A stretch of DNA of 64,000 nt, taken from Rhododendron vialii. Its lineage: Eukaryota; Streptophyta; Magnoliopsida; Ericales; Ericaceae. The notes below the pieces were generated by a model. That model was not told the DNA's origin. It did no database searches and saw only the letters and a program-made list of their open reading frames with translations. The stretch spans positions 12,438,001 to 12,502,000 of the forward strand of contig NC_080560.1 in assembly GCF_030253575.1 (NCBI RefSeq), given 5' to 3'. Below, one piece after another: positions 12,004 to 23,200 of the stretch (position 1 is the first letter of the stretch; every line of letters starts with the position of its first letter). A program made the translations under genes and the position numbers.

Positions 12004-13550
12004 TGCTTGACCGATTTCTAGACCTAAAATAATGGGTTGCCCCAAGCGTAGGGCTGAGACCGACGTAGCACAATATCTGGTAAATTCGGAGTCGAATCCA
12101 ATAAGGACGGTGAAGTGTGTGCTGTGAAATCTCGGGTAGTAATATTAAAATAACTCTTAGGTAGGCACCCCTTATCTTTTAGTTGATTAATTAACTAATA
12201 CTAACAGATAACTTACTCAAACGATTAAAAAGAGAGGCACGGTCGTAGGGAATTCAGCGCTCACTACCCAATCAGAATCCACTCGCTTTTCAAGGTTATA
12301 AAAAATGGTTAAATTTAAGGGGAATTGGAAACTCCGAAGGATGCGAATGCTAAGGTTGCCGGTTCCGTACACAGCGGCGAATAGGTTTTGGTCCCCTGTT
12401 CCCGCTCACATGAGCCCTGGCAATGCCTCGGATTCGTCCAACGGACGTAGTTTTTACCAACTAAATTATTTAATTAAATTAATGTGTGAAAAATTACGAG
12501 ACGAATCCTAATTGGGTTACGGCGCGCCTTTACCCAGCGATCAAATCTCAGAAAAACTACTCACTCATTATTAAAAATAAAAAGAAAGAAATCTTAGAAT
12601 TAATCATGCTTCTATTACTCGGAATATAAAATAAACACAGGATTTAAGTTAAACAAGAACCAACGAACAATTTTAATTAAAAAAAACAAAAATTAAAATT
12701 AGCTCCGAAGTGTGAGTAATTGAACAAAGCCTCAAAACTTGAACGGAAAAACACTATACTGTAAACAATTTTCGGAACCCAAACCTCGGCAGCCCGTGTT
12801 CTTCATTTTTTTATCGTGCGTGGAAATCCCAAAAGATATCACCGCCGCTTCTCCCTTTGTATCATCCGTGCGAGAGAATAAAAAAATCGTCCGTGGGAGT
12901 AAAGAATCGTCCGTCCAGAAAATAATACTCCCTCCGTCCCTAAATAAGTGTTCGGCGCGCAAAATTATGCCTTCAAAAATATGCATTTGTTATGTTAAAA
13001 AAATCAATTTTTTTTCACAAATCAATAGATAGCAATGAGTTCTATTAGATTGTGAAAAAAAAATTAAATTTTTTAATAAAAAATATGCATATTTTGTAAA
13101 ATCTAATTTTGCGCGCCGGACACTTATTTATGGACGAAGGAAGTAATGATCCACTGCACAGCTTCTTTTCTTTACTTTATAACCTATTTTCCTCCTCAAT
13201 AGGGTTGTGGGCCATGCCCATTACTCAATCTGGGCTCATTCTTTTACTTTTAGTTCAAAACTGAGTCAAAATAACATGTACCCAAAAGTAGCCCTTTTGG
13301 GCCCACCATAAAAACATGTGCAACTTTTATTCATCTGCGATCAAATACGTCTTCACAATCACGTGCATAGTTAGAACATTTTTAAAGTCCAATTCTTGTA
13401 CCTCTAGCTATGACCTTGAATGTGTTCCAATATATTTTCTAAAATACTTACAACACAAAAATTAAACATTAAGCTTCAAGAAATAATATAAAAATAGACT
13501 AAACAATGATAAATTAAGGGACGCCAATGTGAATATTTACGCGACTATCA
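12004..13550 (-). repeat. 5' LTR of the Athila-like element
   Basis: The 3' border is set by the primer binding site. The 5' border is placed at TGATAGTCGCG (complement of 13540-13550), a plausible TGAT-type LTR start preceding a region of LTR-like composition. The LTR would be 1547 bp including a 216-bp MITE. The far border is inferred, since the matching 3' LTR is not in the window. Confidence 0.55.
12926..13145. mobile_element. Stowaway-type MITE
   Basis: The element at 12928-13143 (216 bp) begins CTCCCTCCGTCCC and ends with the inverted counterpart GGACGAAGGAAG. It is flanked by TA at 12926-12927 and 13144-13145. The two arms are largely complementary, including a GCGCGC block. Termini and TA target site are diagnostic of Stowaway MITEs moved by Tc1/mariner transposases. 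Confidence 0.92.
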
Positions 13551-14840
13551 CTCCCCGTATGGGGTACTTGGTTTTCTCAACTCTTTTTTTTTGCTCAGTT
13601 GCTTTTCTCAACTCTTTAGGGATATACTACATTTTTTTGTCACTCGATGAATGTACGTCTGGCTTACTTTTAAGATCATGGAAAGGAATACTACTAAGTG
13701 GCATGAGAGCTTTGGCCAGGAGTTCATAGTATAGGTTCCTTCAACGCGGCTGCGATCATCGCTGTTGTTCTTTCCATTCAAATTGAGGCAAGCTGGAGAT
13801 CTGATCCGAAGCGACGGGTATGGGTTTCTTCGTCGTCTTCCATTGTTCCGGGATCGTAAGTTTGCCGCGGATCTGATAGCTTTCGCAGAGAGAAACGGAA
13901 GGGGACGGAGAGAGAGGTGGGGGCTGGGAGTTAGCTTTTGTCCACTTTTATCCCAATTTCACCCTTATTCCTCGACGGGCAAGCCTTTAACTGGCTTTTT
14001 GTTGAATTGGTTCTCTCAATTTGTGGACGAACATAATGTGGCATTTTTGGCCAATCACTATTGGTGTTTGTTTTGTTGATCAACGTTGATAACAATAAAA
14101 GGTGGAGAATGTGGCATGATTTTAGTTTTTTTTCCTGCACAAATTTCAACAACTGTTTTTTTATAATTGGATGTTCGGGTAAACTTCTGCGCACCTCGAC
14201 TAATTCCGGACCTGAAGTCAACGACCGGGTAAACTTCCATTGGCCCCAAAGTTGAAATATTTTGCCTCTATAAAAATAAAACATGTGATGGAGGAGCACT
14301 TATTATTTTCTAATAACCATTTTGCCAAATTCCTTCGGGTTAAAGTTCACTAGACTTTGCATAATTAATGATCGATACTGCTTTCATATGGCAGATTACA
14401 TTAGATTAATTGCATGGAAATTCTAGCAAATTCTTTTGGTTGTTTATATGTTAATTTTTTTTTGTAGGTATTTTGAGTGGTTAAGTGGTGTGATCTTTAA
14501 ATACTTTGTAGGTATTAATTAACGTCACACTTTTTATTTTCATTTAGAAATAACTAGGGATTCTTTGGTTTTAATTTGATTTGAGTGTTTCAATGGTGGC
14601 TTCGGACTTTCATCTTGAAAGTGACCATAGTCATGACTAAATGGCAAAAGCCATGAGTTTCTTTTAGTACATGAAAAATGCAAACCTCAGGTCTCCTTTT
14701 TTCTTAACACAAATAATACTGTATTATACTATGTGTTAGTCATCTTAATAACAACACACAAACAAATAACGTTATATGTATAATTTTTAGGTGTGGCATC
14801 CAACCAAAATATACCTGGATCCGTATCATTTTTCTAAACC
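13551..14840. other. Unassigned intergenic DNA
   Basis: No gene or element could be assigned. A GC-richer patch at 13735-13930 contains short open frames on the plus strand and reads like a leader or gene fragment, but I recognise no protein. A TTTCTCAACTCTTT word is repeated near 13575 and 13605. The rest is AT-rich. Confidence 0.4.
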
Positions 14841-15494
14841 TCCTTAGTTTCTATACTCTGTAAAATCGCAATAAAATTGTCAAATATGGTAATCTTTCAA
14901 AATTCATATTCAGTATTATATCTAAAAGACCAACAAATAAGGTTATCTATGCAAAATTTGTACTCTTTACAATGGCAATAAGATCAATAGACGTGGTTAT
15001 CTCTCCGAATCTATACTCTGTATTCTAAAAAGATTAGCATATAAGGTTATCTTTGAGACATACATGCCTTGTATAATCACAATAAAATCAAAAGATTGAT
15101 TATTTGCCAAACTCTATAAAATCAAAAGATTGATTAGTATCCCAAAACACCAACAAATTCTTACTTTGTACTCCATCCATCTCACTTTAAATGTCCCTTA
15201 CAAAATCGTGCATTTTCAAATCCCAAAAAAAAAATATTTATTATATTTTATTTTTTTCATACTTTAATTTGATATAAAAATAAAAAACAAATTATATATG
15301 AAAATATTTTTTGGGGGGATTTAAAATGTACAAATTTCTGTATAAACATTTAAAGTGGGACGGATGGAGTATAATCTTAAAAAGACCAAAAGATTAGGTT
15401 ATCTCTGTGAGATATGTGCTCTGTAAAATCTTAATAAATCAATAGATGTAGTTATCAGTCTAAATTTATACTCCGTGTTAATCGAAAAAAGACT
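14841..15494. repeat. Diverged tandem array, ~107-bp period, left part
   Basis: The words ATAAGGTTATCT, GTACTCTGTA and CAATAAAATCAA recur in the same order with a spacing close to 107 bp (near 14856, 14962, 15070). A Stowaway MITE interrupts the array. The same words reappear at 26781-26950 and 28245-28400. The Tat element and later insertions therefore split what was one array. Confidence 0.65.
15169..15371. mobile_element. Stowaway-like MITE
   Basis: The element at 15171-15369 (199 bp) runs from CTCCATCCATCTCACTTTAA to the complementary AAAGTGGGACGGATGGAG. TA dinucleotides flank both sides. It sits inside the ~107-bp array. Confidence 0.9.
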
Positions 15495-15499
15495 AATAG

Positions 15500-16343
15500 T
15501 GTAGGGGGATGAAAACAATTGATACTTCGGATCAACTGGATTGCAACGGCTTATTCGTGTCTCTTCACCGGAACCCTAGCTCGACGTCTGAACCCTAATC
15601 TGCAAAATAGATAGGGGGTGAGTGCACCTTTGCCTCTCGTGGCAAAGGCCCTCCGATGCCTTTGTTAGTATCACGTACTAGAAAACTCAACCCTAATTTT
15701 CAGTAGGAAAGCAATAATAATGCAATGTATTGCGTACCTTTCACCTCTAGGTTTACCTCATATTTATAGATTTATGGATGCTTGCTGTCCAAGCATCCTT
15801 GTTGCCATAGGATTCCTAACTCGTATAGGAAACCCAGGATATCAAGGAGTCTCGTTTCCTTTATCAGTTTATGAAAAAGAGTCCTTTTAGGATTCTTTTC
15901 CTTTAAGAGCCGAACATCCCATACTCGTTGGGTATCTTTCTCAGATCCTATATTCTTGGGATCTTTATCCCTTTATGGGACATGACTACTCTGGAATCTT
16001 CTAGAGTATTCCCTCTGCTCCTATTCTTGATTGGAGCTCCTTCTTTGTTCGGCTGTCTCATGGCCGAACAGACTACCTGGACCAGGGACTTCACATATAA
16101 CTTGGTCCAAACGTAATCAAAATGTCTCCTATCTGCCGAACAGATAGTTTACACCAGTGACTTGTCATGTCATTGGCCTTTATTCAGCCGAACAGATTGC
16201 ATGGACCAAGCACTTCACATGTCATTGTTCCATATCGCTGTTCTTCATACTGCCCGGCGATAAGTCCAGTTGTATTTACCACGTGTTCCCAAACATCACG
16301 TGTTCGGTAACTAAATGTATCTGCTCGGGAATACCTCCTTACA
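15500..16343 (-). repeat. 3' LTR of the Tat element
   Basis: This LTR is 844 bp, the same length as its partner at 25932-26775, with about 14 base differences and no length change by eye. In plus-strand reading it starts TGTAGGGGG and ends CCTCCTTACA. Confidence 0.95.
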
Positions 16344-16913
16344 ATTGCTCCCCAGCTTCATGTATTTACCACTGTTCGGGGGCAATATATGATGCTTAGA
16401 AACAGAATTCTATCTAGACCAAACTCTTTTGATCCCGTGCAGTCATAATTTTAATATCTCATTGATGCCTTTTGGCGCCTCTGTCATTATACCATCTCGA
16501 GGTAATGACTCCACGTGGCATGTTTCATATGCCTAGCATTAAATTCGAACTGACGTTCTATGAAACGGCGTCAGAACGGTTTCTTCTTTCCGTTACTTTT
16601 ACCTGTAACGGCGTGAGAGGAAACGTTTCGTCTCCGTCTCCCAACCTTAAACCCCTGAAAGGGCTCTTTTTGGTTTTTTACCCAAAACATTCGAACTTTC
16701 AGTCTTTCTCTCTAAGCTTTCCGCCATCGCCGCCATCTGCAAACTTGATTGCAACCCAGGGAATCGTCACAGTACTCTTGTAAGATTTCTCGTTCTCACT
16801 TCTTTTCATCTGCTTAGATTTCCATATGAGATCTCATTTCTCAGATTCGTGGGTCGTTTCTAGGGTTTCAATTCGTACCCATTTCCATTGTTTCTCCTTT
16901 TCTGAATATACTC
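16344..16913. promoter_or_regulatory. Tat polypurine-tract side and putative promoter/leader of the antisense gene
   Basis: Directly inside the 3' LTR the minus strand reads GGGGAGCAAT, a plausible polypurine tract for plus-strand DNA priming. The plus strand of this interval lies upstream of the antisense gene start at 16914. It holds a GC-richer leader with repeated CGCCATC words near 16722-16738, but no clear TATA box. Promoter activity is inferred from position only. Confidence 0.4.
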
Positions 16914-19183
16914 ATGGCGGATGACAACCCTCCTAGACCCAGCAAGTTTAGGAAGCTTTGTGATACCCCTGCTGCCATGGCGGCATTTAGAGAAAAATAC
17001 AATATTCCTGAAAACGTAGGGCTTGAACTCGCCCCATTAGGAGCGGATAGGGATGCTGGATCGTGGGATAGAATGTGTATCCCAATCGTGTCCATTGTCG
17101 AAGGCGGGGTCCGTTTCCCCCTTCATCCATTACTTCGCCAGATTTTGAGCTGGTACCGTCTTACACCCATGCAAGTTTCTACGAACGTTTTTAGACTGAT
17201 AATGGGGACTATAGCCCTAAATGGGATTCTAGAGACCAATTTAGGAATCTGGGACATCCAGTGGTGGTATAGTATAGTACTAAACCCTGAGTACAATACT
17301 TATTACTTCAAAGTTAGGAGGGTAGAGAAGCGCTTCGTGCTCAATCTGCCAGATTTTGCTCGTGACCATGAGATCGACTTCCTCTATGTGACTGGAGCAT
17401 TCGAGCCTTTAGGGGAAGATGGCCAAGTGCTGGGGCTCCATTGCCCCCACATATGGGGCTATCCACGTATGCTCTTGATTTTCCTCTTTTACAATTCTTC
17501 ATTTACTGCTTTCTCGTAGCTTTCTCATGAACTAAATTTGGTTTTTCAATTTGAATTTTGCAGCTGAAAACGTTAATCATCGTCCCAGACGTACACCAAG
17601 CAACATCTGAACAGAGGACATTAACAAAGTCCTAAAATATAAAGGCGTGCCTGGTACCCGAACAGCTGGTCGGGGTCGTGACGCTGACGTGCTTCTGGGA
17701 TACGATCCTGCGTACAGAGGTGTCATCGACAGGCGGCTTGCTCATCCTAGCACCAGTGCTGCCTCTACATCCACTGCTCCTCAGCCTAGGAGCACAAGAG
17801 CTAACGCAGGAGTAACTGTAGCTGGTCAATTGGGTGAAATCCCAATCTCTGAAGGAATTCCATTACCACGAGTGAGAGTTCGAAGATCCTCACAAAGTCA
17901 GGCCTCCTCTCTACCATTACCCGAACAGCCAGCTCCGATCTGTGTGACTAGCCAATCCTCGTCTTCAGGTTATTCTCCATCTCCTCCTATCTCAAGCATT
18001 ATGACACGCCAGCCCTAAATCTCAGCTCCCTCGTCACCGTCTCTTCTCGGGGACGTGGGACTGGGCGGGTGGCCTCAACTGGGGCCCCTCCCCCACGATC
18101 TCGTTGTAATAGGGGGGGTCCGCACGGTCATCATCTTCTCCTCGAGAAGTGGACGCCACTACAGAGGCTGCTGACCTTCATAGAGACAAACGCCCAAGGG
18201 TAGATAATCAAGATGGTACTACCACACAAGCAGATACCGAAACTCATCATCCCATCTCACCAACCACTCAAGTCCTCCCTCAGACGTGGACTCCTCCTTT
18301 CACTAGGGGGGACCGTCCCGTTCACGTCGGGGATAGTGCTGGTTCATCTGAAACCGCACTTGCCTTAGCTCAAGGATTGCTGCTCCCAGTAGATATGCAA
18401 AAAGAAAATGCATCTGCACCTGATCGGCTCGTTTCTACTGGACTTGTCAGCGGTATCAAGGTATTTGTTACTTGATTTTTCTTTGTAAGGTCTATACGTA
18501 TATTTGCTATCAAACTTGTATTGCTACACCTGTTTCTGACTATTTGATATTTTTGTCAGTTTATTTAAAAGATGGTTACTCTGGGTAAGAAGTACCAAGA
18601 AGCAGATGCTGAGAGGGTGAGGCTGATGAACGATAACACCAGATTGCTCCGAACAATCACCAGGTTGGAAAGAGAAAGAGACAAAGCCAAATCTGATTTC
18701 AACCAAACTAAAGAAAAACTTGAAGTTGCCGAAGAGAGCCTCAACCAGGCTTTATCAGAGATTGACAATGCCAAGAAAGCTGCATATGAAGAAGGGTACC
18801 AGAAGGGATTCGACACCACAACTGCTAACTATGTTGAACAGATTCCTGCTATCCAAGATCAGATTTGGATTGCTTGCTGGGAAACTTGTCTAACAAAGGT
18901 TGGCGTTGCAGAGGACTCTCCTCTCTGGACTGACAATGAACTACCGAGCAGCCGTGCTGCAGCTTCCCAAGAGCAAGAAGTTCCTTTGGAAGATGACTGT
19001 GAACAACAAATTGAAGACTTTACTGGAATGGAAGAAGATATTCCCTCTGGATCTCAGACTGTCCAGTCTCCTGTTCGGGATTCAAATCCTAAACCTATTA
19101 ACTTGGAGGAAAATGCGACTGAAGGAGATGTCACAACTGAAGAACCAGACAGGGCAAACTCAGATGTCCAAAACCTGGACTAA
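16914..19183 (+). CDS. Spliced antisense gene of the Tat element (gypsy-type transposon domain plus coiled coil)
   Basis: Three exons fit: 16914-17466, 17564-18460 and 18572-19183. Intron 1 is GT-AG (CCAC|GTATGC to TTTTGCAG) and joining it keeps the frame; the second splice also joins in phase. Exon 1 encodes a compact globular region (FREKYNIPENVGLELAPLG, RFPLHPLLRQILSWY) resembling the Pfam 'putative gypsy type transposon' domain (PF04195, from memory). Exon 2 is Ser/Pro-rich and exon 3 a charged coiled coil (about residues 1-90 of that exon). This copy has a TGA at 17608-17610 and a frame break near 18016-18149, so it is probably disabled. Function is unknown; antisense ORFs of this kind are reported in Tat elements such as Grande. 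Confidence 0.7.
17467..17563 (+). other. Intron 1 of the antisense Tat gene
   Basis: The interval starts GTATGC and ends TTTTGCAG, is AT-rich and pyrimidine-rich before the acceptor, and restores one frame when removed (WGYPPENVNH across the junction). An intron on the strand opposite the genomic RNA would not be removed from that RNA, so it can persist through retrotransposition. Confidence 0.65.
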
Positions 19184-19379
19184 ACCTTTGGTAGGTTTGA
19201 AAAAAAAACTTTCTTTAGAACAGTTGAGCCGGTCCTGCGTGATCGTAGCTTTCAAACCCTGCGTGGTACCAGTACTTTCTTTTGGTAATACTCTGGATAA
19301 TACAGGTATTCGGCCCTTCGTGGCACTTGCTCGGCTCTCCTCTGTTTGTTGCATCTGTTCGGATGCACTGTTTTAATCT

Positions 19380-20000
19380 CAAGTATTTCGTACTGTTGAT
19401 TGTCTTATGTTATGCAAGTTTCACATACTTTAAGAGCCAGAACAAACATACAATTTGTTCCTTAAGTCTCACGTACTTAAGAGCAAACATATAATTTGCA
19501 ACAGAACATACAAGTGTTTTTCGTAGTTTGTAATTTTTCTAAGTTTCACGTACTTAGTTATTTTTTAAGTTTCTCGTAAATAAATGTTTTAAAAGTCTTT
19601 CAAGTGTTGTCATACAAACACTTGATCATAAAGGTTTCCCTCAAGTTTCACATAAGTTTCACGTACTTAAACTAAATGTGACTTACATTTAAGTCAAGCC
19701 AATATAGTTTCTCAAGTATCACGTACTTAAAATACCATATAAGTATCTCGTACTTTGAACGTCCATACAAGTATTTCGTACTTGTATTTTTTAAAAGAAA
19801 ACATACAAGTGTTTTCATACTTGCTAAGTATCACGTACTTAAGAAAATACATACAAGTGTTTTCATACTTGCGTTCAAATGTATACCCAAGTTTCACATA
19901 CTTGAAATTCTATACAAGTGTTTCGTACTTGTATTCGTTAAGCGTCACGTACTTAAAAATGTATAAAACTTTTAAGTTTCACATACTCAAAAGGTATACC
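19380..20000. repeat. Array of about 18 short inverted repeats (AAGT-n-ACTT) between convergent genes
   Basis: Copies of AAGT(T/A)TCACGTACTTAA, CAAGTGTTTCGTACTTG and CAAGTGTTTTCATACTTG recur every 20-50 bp. Each is an imperfect palindrome with CAAGT/ACTTG or AAGT/ACTT arms around a CACGTA- or TTCGTA-like core. The array lies exactly between the 3' end of the antisense gene (19183) and the 3' end of gag-pol (20207). That position suggests a role in 3' end formation, pausing or limiting read-through. The role is inference; the repeats are plain in the sequence. Confidence 0.85.
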
Positions 20001-20206
20001 CTGCTCCCCAATACGAATAAGGAGAACCAAACTCGTATTTAAATACCACAACAGTTATTCGAAAAAAGTGATTTTATTCATAATCTGTAAAACGCAAGAG
20101 GGCGTTACTCGTACCCTTTGCAAAAATAATCAAAACTAGAACAAAGGAATTATATGTAATTCCCACACAATCATGTAGTGTAAATCCAAAACAGATTTTA
20201 ATACTT

Positions 20207-23200
20207 CTAAACAAAGAACTTTCGTAAATTATGAACATTCCAAGGCCTCGGAATTGGATCACCATCCAGATCTGCCAATCTATAGGCTCCTATGCCCACA
20301 ATCTCAGTTACTCTATACGGGCCTTCCCAATTGGCCCCCAGCTTGCCTTCATTTGCTACCTTGGTGTTGCCGAACACTTTTCGTAGCACGAGGTCCCCAA
20401 CACCAAATTCTCTAGGATGAACATGTTTGTTGTAGCTTTTCATCAGCTGTTCTTGGTAAGAAGCAAGATGTACCAAGGCCTTTTCTCTCTTCTCCTCGGC
20501 AAGATCAAGCTCGATTTCAAGGGCTCTGTCATTGCCTCCACTTTCAACCAAAGCTGTCCTGTTGGTCGGCAGACCCATTTCCAGAGGTATGACAGCCTCT
20601 GTTCCAAATGCCAACGAATAGGGGGTCTCTCCCGTAGACCTCCTGGGCGTTGTTCGGTGAGCCCACAAAACTAACGGTAACTCATCAGGCCATTTTCCCT
20701 TTGCTTTGTCCAGCCTCTTCTTTATCCCATCTAGGATAGTTTTATTGGATGCCTCTGCTTGCCCATTACTCTGAGGGTAGGCCGGAGTGGAGTAATAATT
20801 TCGTATTCCATACTGGGCACAAAAAGCCTTGAATTTCTTCTGAAATTGGGATCCATTGTCTGTAATCAATGAATAAGGGACCCCAAAGCGAGTGATGGTG
20901 CTTTTCCACACGAACCTTTCTATCATAGGTTCAGTGATTTTGGCCAATGGTTCTGCCTTAATCCACTTCGTAAAATAATCAGTTGCTACAAGCAGGAATT
21001 TTCGATTCCCAGTTGCTTTATGCAATGGACCCACGATATCCATTCCCCATTGGGCAAAAGGCCAGGGACTCGTTAAAGGCACCAGATCCTCGGCAGGTGT
21101 TCGAATCATTGGTGAGAATTTTTGACACTTCTCACAAATCTTTACATAAACCTTTGCATCTTCTTGCATGTGTGGCCACCAGTAGCCTTGAGTAATTGCT
21201 CGGTGGGCAATGGATCTCCCTCCAGCATGGCTCCCACATGTTCCCTCGTGGATCTCATGAAGGAACTTCTGTACCATCTTAGGATGTATGCATAGCAAAT
21301 AGGGACCTGTAAAGGATTTCCTATACAACTTACCCTCTGGGGACAGCCAAAACCTAGCAGATTTGACTCTTATATTGTGGACCTCCTTTTTATCAGAAGG
21401 GAGTATCTCGTCTCGTAAGAACTCCATTATTGGGTCCATCCAACTTGGTCCTTGGTTCACGTCCAAGACCAAGTCTACACTCCTCCCAATACTCGGCTCA
21501 TTTAGGTATTCTATTGCCACCCTTCTTTTGAACTCTGTTGGTACTGCTGCAGCCAACCAAGCTAAAGAATCTGCATGAGCATTCTGTCCAGAACTTATTT
21601 GCTCAATATATACCCTCTCGAAGGTATCAAGCAAGTCTTTTGCTGCCTGCACGTAGGCTACCATCTTTTCATTCCGAGTCTCGTACTCGTCGGACAATTG
21701 ATTCACAACAAGCTGGGAATCACAATACACCCTGACCCGTTCTGCTTTAAGGGTCTTCGCACTTCTCAATCCTGCCAAGAGTGCTTCATATTCAGCCACA
21801 TTATTCGATGCACTGAATCCAAGCCGAACAGAGAGTTCAATCAGAACTCCTTGAGGAGGAAAGAGGACAACTCCAATTCCAGAACCAGTATTACACGCTG
21901 ATCCATCAACGAATAACTTCCATTCTTTGGGATCCTGTTCGGCTATGGGTTGATCCTTCAAGGATGATGTCTTAGCTGCCTGTTCCTTTTTTGTAGGAGG
22001 CAAGGGAGCAACAGTGGGGGAAAACTCTGCCACAAAATCAGCCAACACCTGGCCTTTAATTGCTGTGCGTGGCTGATACTCGAGATCATACTGACTTAAC
22101 TCCACGGACCACGTCGAGATCCTTCCCGAGAAATCTGTCTTTCGAAGCAGTGATTTCAATGGGTACTCCGTATAAACCACAACCTTATGGCTTTGGAAGT
22201 AGTGTGGCAATTTCCTGGTTGCTGTCCTAAGTGTCAGGACAAGTTTTTCTAAAGGCAGATATCTCGTCTCTGCATCCAACAATGTCTTGCTAACATAATA
22301 AATGGGGATTTGATCGATCCCCAAATCCCTCAACAAGACTGCACTTACTGCGTGCTCGGAAACAGCTAAGTACAGAATTAAAGACTCACCTGGCTGTGGA
22401 GTTGACAACAGTGGGGGTTCGGCCAGGTACTTCTTCAGATCCTGGAAAGCTTGCTCACATTCTGCTCCCCATTCAAATCCCTCCCTCTTTTTCAGTAGCT
22501 GAAAAAAGGGTCTGCACTTGTCACTTGACCTGCTGATGAATCTGTTTAGTGCTGCTGCCATCCCAGTCAGCCTTTGGACTTCCTTGGTAGTTTTGGGACT
22601 CTGTAATCTCTGCAAAGCATCGATCTGCTCGGGATTTGCCTCTATCCCCCTCATAGTTACCAAATGGCCCAGGAACTTTCCTGAACCAACTCCAAACGCA
22701 CACTTCGAGGCGGTGAGCTTCAACTTGTATTTCCTCAAAATTTCAAAGACTTCTTTTAAATCAGTAATATGCCCTCCTTTTTCTCGACTTTTTACCACCA
22801 TATCGTCTATGTAAACCTCCAAAGTTTTCCCAATGAGTTTTTTAAATATGATGGTTGCAAGTCTTTGGTATGTGGCCCCAGCATTTTTCAGCCCAAACGG
22901 CATGACACTGTAGCAGTATAATCCTCGAGGTGTGATGAAGGAAGTCTTTTCTTGATCAGGTTCAAACATAGCAATCTGATGATACCCTCGATATGCATCG
23001 AGAAAACTCATTCGCTCGTAGCCAGAGGTTGCATCAACCAATTGGTCAATCCTGGGCGAAGGAAAACTATCCTTAGGGCACGCTTTGTTTAGGTCTGTGA
23101 AGTCCACACAGATACGCCACTTCCCATTCTTTTTCTTTACCACAACAGTGTTGGATAACCATTCGGGGTAATAGACTTCACGTATTGCTTTGGCTTCCAA

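Larger units (their letters stand above)
1..13550 (-). mobile_element. Athila-like Ty3/gypsy retrotransposon, decayed, 3' end outside the window
   Basis: On the minus strand the order is 5' LTR (12004-13550), primer binding site (11982-11999), gag, protease, reverse transcriptase, RNase H and integrase, ending near 4123. A non-coding 3' region continues to the window edge. Gag, protease and RT motifs match the Athila lineage as I know it. The element is broken by stops and frameshifts and carries two nested solo LTRs and a Stowaway MITE. No 3' LTR matching 12004-13550 is visible, so it should lie left of base 1. The lineage call is firm; the outer limits are inferred. Confidence 0.8.

Noticed and set aside
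13735..13930. GC-richer patch resembling a gene start
   Set aside because: No continuing exon or recognisable protein could be found; left as unassigned.
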